Shown here in pieces: positions 6,832 to 10,502 of a stretch of DNA of 10,502 nucleotides (its first letter is position 1; every line of letters starts with the position of its first letter). The notes under the pieces are model-generated. The model saw only the letters and a list, made by a program, of their open reading frames with translations, did not search any database and was not told the DNA's origin. Made by a program: the position numbers and the translations under genes. The stretch is from an uncultured Emergencia sp. (lineage in GTDB: Bacteria > Bacillota > Clostridia > Peptostreptococcales > Anaerovoracaceae), in assembly GCA_937997955.1 (NCBI GenBank), contig CALLDR010000005.1, positions 1-10,502 on the forward strand. The letters are read 5' to 3'.

Positions 6832-6885
6832 CAAGATTGAGCCGTATTCAGGGCAAATTGACCTTAAACTTCGCGGCGAAGACGC

Positions 6886-6909
6886 GAAGGCACGAAAGTG
6901 TCTTTTTTT
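6886..6909 (+). terminator. Rightward terminator inside the invertible segment
   Basis: GAAGGCAC (6886-6893) pairs with GTGTCTTT (6898-6905), with wobbles, around a GAAA tetraloop, followed by a T-run (6903-6909). An alternative 7-bp hairpin, CTTCGCG (6869-6875) with CGCGAAG (6883-6889), overlaps its left arm. In the present orientation it would block readthrough from the recombinase into the surface genes. Confidence 0.65.
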
Positions 6910-7057
6910 CTTATGAATTTTTACGAATTATGGCATGAGAATAAGTCCCTTCTGATCAAAGCGTTTTCAAGAAAGGCTGCTTTTTTCCTATTATACATAG
7001 TGCCGCATGTCCGGAAATGATGCAAGCGTGCTTCCACTTTTACTGATCTTTGCGCGG

Positions 7058-7079
7058 ATACCACATAAGGCAAATTATG
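7058..7079 (-). repeat. Right inverted repeat (22 bp) of the invertible segment
   Basis: Perfect reverse complement of 6739-6760. The extended site is ACCACATAA (7060-7068), centre GGCAAA (7069-7074), TTATGTGTC (7075-7083), whose arms match at 7 of 9 positions. The last three bases of the repeat are an ATG that opens a short reading frame to the right. Confidence 0.92.
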
Positions 7080-7175
7080 TGTCAAATTCGCAAACAGATT
7101 GAAGTAAACCGCTTACTGGAGGAAGGGGTACATTTTGTTTGCTGGCTAGATTGCGTTTTTGAGAAACGTGAATGA
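7077..7175 (+). CDS. Possible 32-codon leader ORF starting in the right inverted repeat
   Basis: ATG at 7077-7079 is the end of the repeat. It is preceded by AAGG six nt upstream (7067-7070) and opens a frame starting MCQIRKQIEVNRLLEEG and ending in TGA at 7173-7175, 19 nt before the next ATG. The peptide is charged, without signal sequence or recognised motif. In the inverted (ON) state it would be the first ATG on the transcript. It may be an expressed leader or chance; codon evidence is too small to decide. Confidence 0.25.
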   Translation: MCQIRKQIEVNRLLEEGVHFVCWLDCVFEKRE

Positions 7176-7194
7176 AAGACGAGGTGAAAACAAA

Positions 7195-7338
7195 ATGAAA
7201 AGAAAAAGAAGCTTACGATGCTTTATGTTTTTTCTGCTTTCGGCTGCATTGATCTTTTCGGCTTTTCCTCTAGCGTTTGCGGAGGAACCCGATGGTGCTG
7301 GAGTAGAACCTTCAGGGGTATGTGAAGAGAACATATAG
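7195..7338 (+). CDS. Short secreted peptide, or 5' remnant of a surface-protein gene
   Basis: A 47-residue ORF with a good ribosome site (GAGGTG, 7181-7186, eight nt before ATG). The product is a textbook signal peptide: basic MKRKR start, hydrophobic core FMFFLLSAALIFSAF, and an AFA cleavage motif near residue 29, followed by only about 18 residues, EEPDGAGVEPSGVCEENI. The mature part ends in GVCE, matching the GLCE with which the Cys/His module of the next gene opens a similar distance after its own signal peptide, and the DNA around the two sites is also similar. It therefore looks like the truncated start of a paralogous surface protein, though an expressed secreted peptide is possible. 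It would be the first gene on the ON transcript. No frameshift repair joins it to downstream sequence. Confidence 0.55.
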   Translation: MKRKRSLRCFMFFLLSAALIFSAFPLAFAEEPDGAGVEPSGVCEENI

Positions 7339-7417
7339 GTGGCGCTGACCTTATATTGTGTTTCTGCAAAAGATTCTCCTGTTTTATTGGGGAATTTCTA
7401 AAAAGGAGATGGACAAG

Positions 7418-10400
7418 TTGAAGTTGATATCGAGAATAAAGAACAAAAATAAACCATTAATCTTACTATTATGCGTAACTATGATTTGTTGTTTTGTCCC
7501 GCCGCAAATGGCGGAAGCTTCTGCTCCGACAGATGATGGTCTGTGCGAACACCATAGATCGCATACCGAGGAATGCGGTTACAGCGAGGGTATCGAGGGT
7601 AGTCCGTGTACCCATGAACATACAGAGGAGTGCTATACCCTTGAAACGAATTGTGTTCATTCCCACGATGAAAGTTGTTATCCTGATGAAACTGTTTCGG
7701 ATAATAACGCTGCCCCGTCCGATGCGGACGAGGCAGAGCCAACCAAATGTACCCATGTTTGCAGCGAAGAAAGCGGCTGTATTACAAAGAAGTTGAACTG
7801 TAGCCATGTGCATGACGAAACTTGCGGCTATGTGGAGGCAGTTGAAGGAAGCCCATGCAATTTTGTCTGTTCGGTATGTTCAGAATCGGAGTTGGACAGC
7901 ACGGATGCCGCTGCCATTTCTGAGGACAGTGTCGCGTCTGTAGACGGCAAAGGATATGACAGCTTTGAGGAAGCCTATGCAGAAGCGGCGAAAAACGCGG
8001 GTACGATTGTGCTGCTGAAAGATATACCTGAGATACATCAGGATAAGCACGCCTATTTTACAATTAACAAAACAGTTACAATTGATTTGAATGGTTGCTC
8101 TATCAGCGCATGGCCGAAAGGTTTCGTGTTTTATATCGTTAAAGGCGGCAATCTCACATTGAAAGGCAGCGGAAATGTGAACGGCGGCGGCTACGCTAAC
8201 GGAATTATAAGGAATGATGGTACCCTGAAAATAGAGGAAAGCGTTGTTCTTCAGAATAACGAAGCCGGTAGCGGATGGTGCGGCGCTGTTTATAATACCG
8301 GTAAGTTTATTATGGATGGAGGATTGATACAGAATACTTCTACTGAATACAGCGGCGGTGCGATCTTTAATAGCGGTACTTTCACCATGAGCGGTGGTAC
8401 GATTTCCGATACTTCTGCCACTTCGTATGGCGGCGCCGTTTACAACACTGGCAGTTTTGAAATGACCGGCGGTACGATTTCTGATACTTCTACCATTTGG
8501 TATGGCGGTGCCATCTACAATTCTGGCACTTTCAAGATGACCGGCGGTACGATTTCCGGCACTACTGCTGACTACTATGGCGGCGCCGTTTACAACACTG
8601 ACAGTTTTGAAATGGCCGGCGGAAAGATAGATGACTGCGGAACAACCACTGGTTACGGTTACGGCGGCGCTGTGTATAACGCAAGCGGGACTATGACAAT
8701 GAAAGAGGGCACGATTTCCAACTGTACGACTTCATGCGGCGGTGGTGGTGTGCATCTGGAAGCGGGTTCGTTTACCATGAATGACGGTACGATTGAAGGC
8801 TGCAATGTAACAAGCAGTCGCTATGATAGTAGTCTTGGCGGCGGTGGTATCAGCGTGAAAAGCGGCGCCCAATTTACCATGAAAGATGGTCTGATCTGGA
8901 AGAATAAATCTTCCGGTGGTGATGGCGGCGGCGGTGTTGCCAACAAGGGCACCTTTACTATGACCGGCGGTCAGATCATTATGAATGACACAACCGACGC
9001 AGAGAGTTATAGTAATAATGGCGGTGGCGTGAATAACCTTGGTACAATGACCATGTCTGGCGGGATGATCGCAAAAAATAACGGAAAGGGCGGCGTCTAT
9101 TCTGGAGCTCAAGATTCACAATTCGTGATGACCGGCGGCGCGGTGTTTGAAAATTACACTCTGACAATCTTTGGCGAAAATGTGCCGGAGGAAAGCAAAA
9201 AAGTTGATATCGTGCTGCATACCAGTCATCAGGGAAGTAACGATGTCAGCGTGTGCGCTGCTTCTGACATGGAGGCGGATGGATATACTTTTACTGCTTG
9301 GAAATACATAGGCGAAGGCTGGGGTTTCGCTCACCCGTATGTTGGACAGGATATGACAGGAAGCCTTGTTCCACCAGAGTCAGAGTTATCATTTACCGAG
9401 GGTCAAAAAAATCAGATATATTTCCGTGCTGTATTGACAGCTCCTGAAACCGAGGAAAAAGAGGGTATTTACCTTAACGGCAGCTTGGGGGACGATGAAA
9501 ATGATGGTACTACCGCTGTCAGTGCTGTAAGGACCTTTGAGAAAGCATGGCAGTTAGCAAATGCTGCTTTGAATAGCGGAAAAGAAGCTGTAACGATTTA
9601 TGTATGCGGCAAAGTACAGGTTTCCACTAAAGAAACCTGGGGTGAGGACAACGCGAAAGACATTGTCGTTATGCGTGCCGATGGATATAAGGGCGCACTT
9701 GCAGAAGTTACGACAAGTGGAGAATTGACGCTTCAAAATATCACCATCGACGGCAATAAGGGAACAGAGTACACCGACTCACTTATTCATGTAAAGGGTG
9801 GAAAACTGCTTATTCAGAATGGAACCGTTTTACAAAATAACCTTGCGGGGCGCACAGAAAAGGGCTATGACGGCGGTGCTGTGTATATTGAGGATGGCAC
9901 CGGAGAAATGACCGGGGGTAAAATCCAAGACAATACTGCCCGAAACAATGGCGGCGGTGTGTCGGTCTGTTATGGGTCCTTTACGATGTCCGGCGGAGAG
10001 ATCGTTGGAAATAAAGCTAAATATGGCGGCGGTATTTGTGCTGTCAGAGAAGGAAGTGTTGCGCTCAAGGATAGCGCACTTATCTCAAACAACAATGCAA
10101 GTGATGGCGGCGGCATAAATCTTGGCGCGTACACGACGGCAGAAGCTTGTTATGGCACAAAGAAGCAGACACTTGAAATGTCCGGCGGAACGATTTCTGA
10201 AAACAGTGCAAGTAATAACGGAGGCGGCATCTTCGTTCAGAGCAATTCGGTCGCTGTTATTCGTAAGGGCAATATAGTAAACAATAAAATAGTAGGTGGA
10301 TCTTCATTCCGTTATCGGGGTGCAGGCATCTATGTAAACGGCGGTAAATATAATGAGTTTGATGGTGAGCAAGTTCCAAACGGCTTGTTACAGCTTTATA

Positions 10401-10502
10401 ATGTGGAAATCGCTGATAATATCGCAAATGAGTACGGCGGCGGGTTGGCTGCCTGTCCTACAGCCAATGTAAAAATCTATGTGACGGATGGGGCAGTGTT
10501 CC
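7418..10502 (+). CDS. Large secreted surface protein: Cys/His-rich module plus right-handed beta-helix repeats (partial, 3' end beyond window)
   Basis: Open from TTG 7418 to the window end, at least 1028 codons with no stop. GGAG (7405-7408) is nine nt before the TTG; the in-frame ATG at 7409 abuts the SD and is unlikely. Residues 1-34 are a signal peptide (KNKNKP, hydrophobic LILLLCVTMICCFV, cleavage after AEA). Residues 43-154 hold 14 cysteines and many histidines in CxHxHxxxC-type units, duplicated as ECGYSEGIEGSPC and TCGYVEAVEGSPC. Residues 172-205 (SVDGKGYDSFEEAYAEA, GTIVLLKDI) are a typical lead-in to a beta-helix at about 225-585, built of repeats such as FTMSGGTISDTSATSYGGAVYN. A linker domain (590-680) contains GYTFTAWK, weakly like Listeria-type B repeats. 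A second beta-helix opens at 684 (IYLNGSLGDDENDGT) and continues past the window. Extracellular adhesin-like role is inferred; anchor type cannot be seen. Expression probably depends on the upstream switch. Confidence 0.9.
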   Translation, partial: MKLISRIKNKNKPLILLLCVTMICCFVPPQMAEASAPTDDGLCEHHRSHTEECGYSEGIEGSPCTHEHTEECYTLETNCVHSHDESCYPDETVSDNNAAPSDADEAEPTKCTHVCSEESGCITKKLNCSHVHDETCGYVEAVEGSPCNFVCSVCSESELDSTDAAAISEDSVASVDGKGYDSFEEAYAEAAKNAGTIVLLKDIPEIHQDKHAYFTINKTVTIDLNGCSISAWPKGFVFYIVKGGNLTLKGSGNVNGGGYANGIIRNDGTLKIEESVVLQNNEAGSGWCGAVYNTGKFIMDGGLIQNTSTEYSGGAIFNSGTFTMSGGTISDTSATSYGGAVYNTGSFEMTGGTISDTSTIWYGGAIYNSGTFKMTGGTISGTTADYYGGAVYNTDSFEMAGGKIDDCGTTTGYGYGGAVYNASGTMTMKEGTISNCTTSCGGGGVHLEAGSFTMNDGTIEGCNVTSSRYDSSLGGGGISVKSGAQFTMKDGLIWKNKSSGGDGGGGVANKGTFTMTGGQIIMNDTTDAESYSNNGGGVNNLGTMTMSGGMIAKNNGKGGVYSGAQDSQFVMTGGAVFENYTLTIFGENVPEESKKVDIVLHTSHQGSNDVSVCAASDMEADGYTFTAWKYIGEGWGFAHPYVGQDMTGSLVPPESELSFTEGQKNQIYFRAVLTAPETEEKEGIYLNGSLGDDENDGTTAVSAVRTFEKAWQLANAALNSGKEAVTIYVCGKVQVSTKETWGEDNAKDIVVMRADGYKGALAEVTTSGELTLQNITIDGNKGTEYTDSLIHVKGGKLLIQNGTVLQNNLAGRTEKGYDGGAVYIEDGTGEMTGGKIQDNTARNNGGGVSVCYGSFTMSGGEIVGNKAKYGGGICAVREGSVALKDSALISNNNASDGGGINLGAYTTAEACYGTKKQTLEMSGGTISENSASNNGGGIFVQSNSVAVIRKGNIVNNKIVGGSSFRYRGAGIYVNGGKYNEFDGEQVPNGLLQLYNVEIADNIANEYGGGLAACPTANVKIYVTDGAVF
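8312..8611 (+). repeat. In-gene 75-bp tandem repeats encoding beta-helix turns
   Basis: The ATG of the M(S/T/D)GG motif recurs at 8312, 8387, 8462, 8537 and 8612, exactly 75 bp (25 residues) apart. Each unit encodes TMxGGTISDT...YGGAVYNTGSF-type sequence, probably one coil turn or a fixed number of rungs. Stretches 8426-8472 and 8576-8622, two units apart, differ at only two positions. Flanking repeats (8699, 8777, 8879, 8960, 9053, 9128) have irregular spacing of 75-102 bp. Confidence 0.85.

Larger units (their letters stand above)
6739..7079. other. Invertible promoter element (inverton), sequenced in the OFF orientation
   Basis: A 341-bp segment with 297 bp of unique sequence between perfect 22-bp inverted repeats, directly downstream of a lone tyrosine recombinase and upstream of secreted surface-protein genes. 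It holds no convincing gene. It contains a consensus minus-strand promoter (6802-6831) and a plus-strand hairpin terminator (6886-6909). No target-site duplication is seen outside the repeats, which argues against a MITE or simple transposon. As read, the promoter points away from the surface genes. Inversion would move its -35 to 6987-6992 and -10 to 7011-7016 on the plus strand, firing across the right repeat into 7195 and 7418. The structure is seen directly; inversion and phase variation are inferred from well-known systems with the same layout. Confidence 0.85.

Noticed and set aside
6616..6834. 72-codon minus-strand ORF across the left inverted repeat
   Set aside because: Its proposed start lies upstream of the predicted transcription start and it reads through the minus-strand terminator into the recombinase gene's 3' end. 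Only the orientation-dependent leader idea was kept, at low interest.
6964..6994. Rightward promoter inside the switch in the present orientation (TATTAT at 6989-6994)
   Set aside because: No acceptable -35 lies 16-18 nt upstream (TTCAAG at best), so it is much weaker than the minus-strand consensus promoter.
6739..7079. MITE or small insertion sequence bounded by terminal inverted repeats
   Set aside because: No target-site duplication flanks the repeats, the arms carry a palindromic recombinase-type core with a 6-bp centre, a consensus promoter sits inside, and a tyrosine recombinase lies next door. An invertible element explains more.
7469..7813. Minus-strand ORFs antisense to the surface protein (7469-7813, 8732-9112, 9116-9334)
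   Set aside because: They are shadow frames produced by the low-complexity Cys/His and Gly-rich repeats; the plus frame is open for over 1000 codons with a signal peptide.

Overview
The window looks like a chromosomal segment of an anaerobic Clostridia-type Firmicute. Strong AGGAGG-like ribosome binding sites, TTG and GTG starts, a butyrate-pathway crotonase, a DUF975 membrane protein, a Na/Pi (NptA-like) transporter with a PhoU tail and a Cys/His plus beta-helix surface protein all fit that group. The species cannot be named from the sequence alone.

Left part (1-5743), housekeeping: the 3' end of an unidentified gene; crt (crotonase, 129-905); a block of 16-nt repeats and a hairpin shared with the convergent thiamine pyrophosphokinase (1070-1714, minus); a DUF975 membrane protein (1802-2590) with its own promoter and terminator; a two-lobed P-loop ATPase (2761-3870); and a sodium/phosphate cotransporter family protein (3924-5696) closed by a UUCG-loop terminator.

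Right part (5794-10502), accessory: a stand-alone tyrosine recombinase (5794-6633) is followed by a 341-bp segment bounded by perfect 22-bp inverted repeats (6739-6760 and 7058-7079). The segment carries a consensus sigma-A promoter (TTGACA-N18-TATAAT) on the minus strand and a rho-independent hairpin on the plus strand. Beyond the right repeat lie a 47-codon secreted peptide (7195-7338) and a large secreted surface protein (7418 to beyond the window end), which has a signal peptide, a Cys/His-rich module and two right-handed beta-helix regions. The large reading frame is open to the last base of the window.

Interpretation: this is a phase-variable switch (an inverton). The recombinase would invert the segment between the repeats. 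As sequenced the promoter points left, away from the surface genes, so this copy reads as OFF. After inversion the same promoter would point right, with its -10 about 180 bp before the first secreted ORF. The terminators are placed to insulate both directions in the OFF state. The repeat sites, the promoter and the open frames are seen directly; the inversion and its regulatory effect are inferred.
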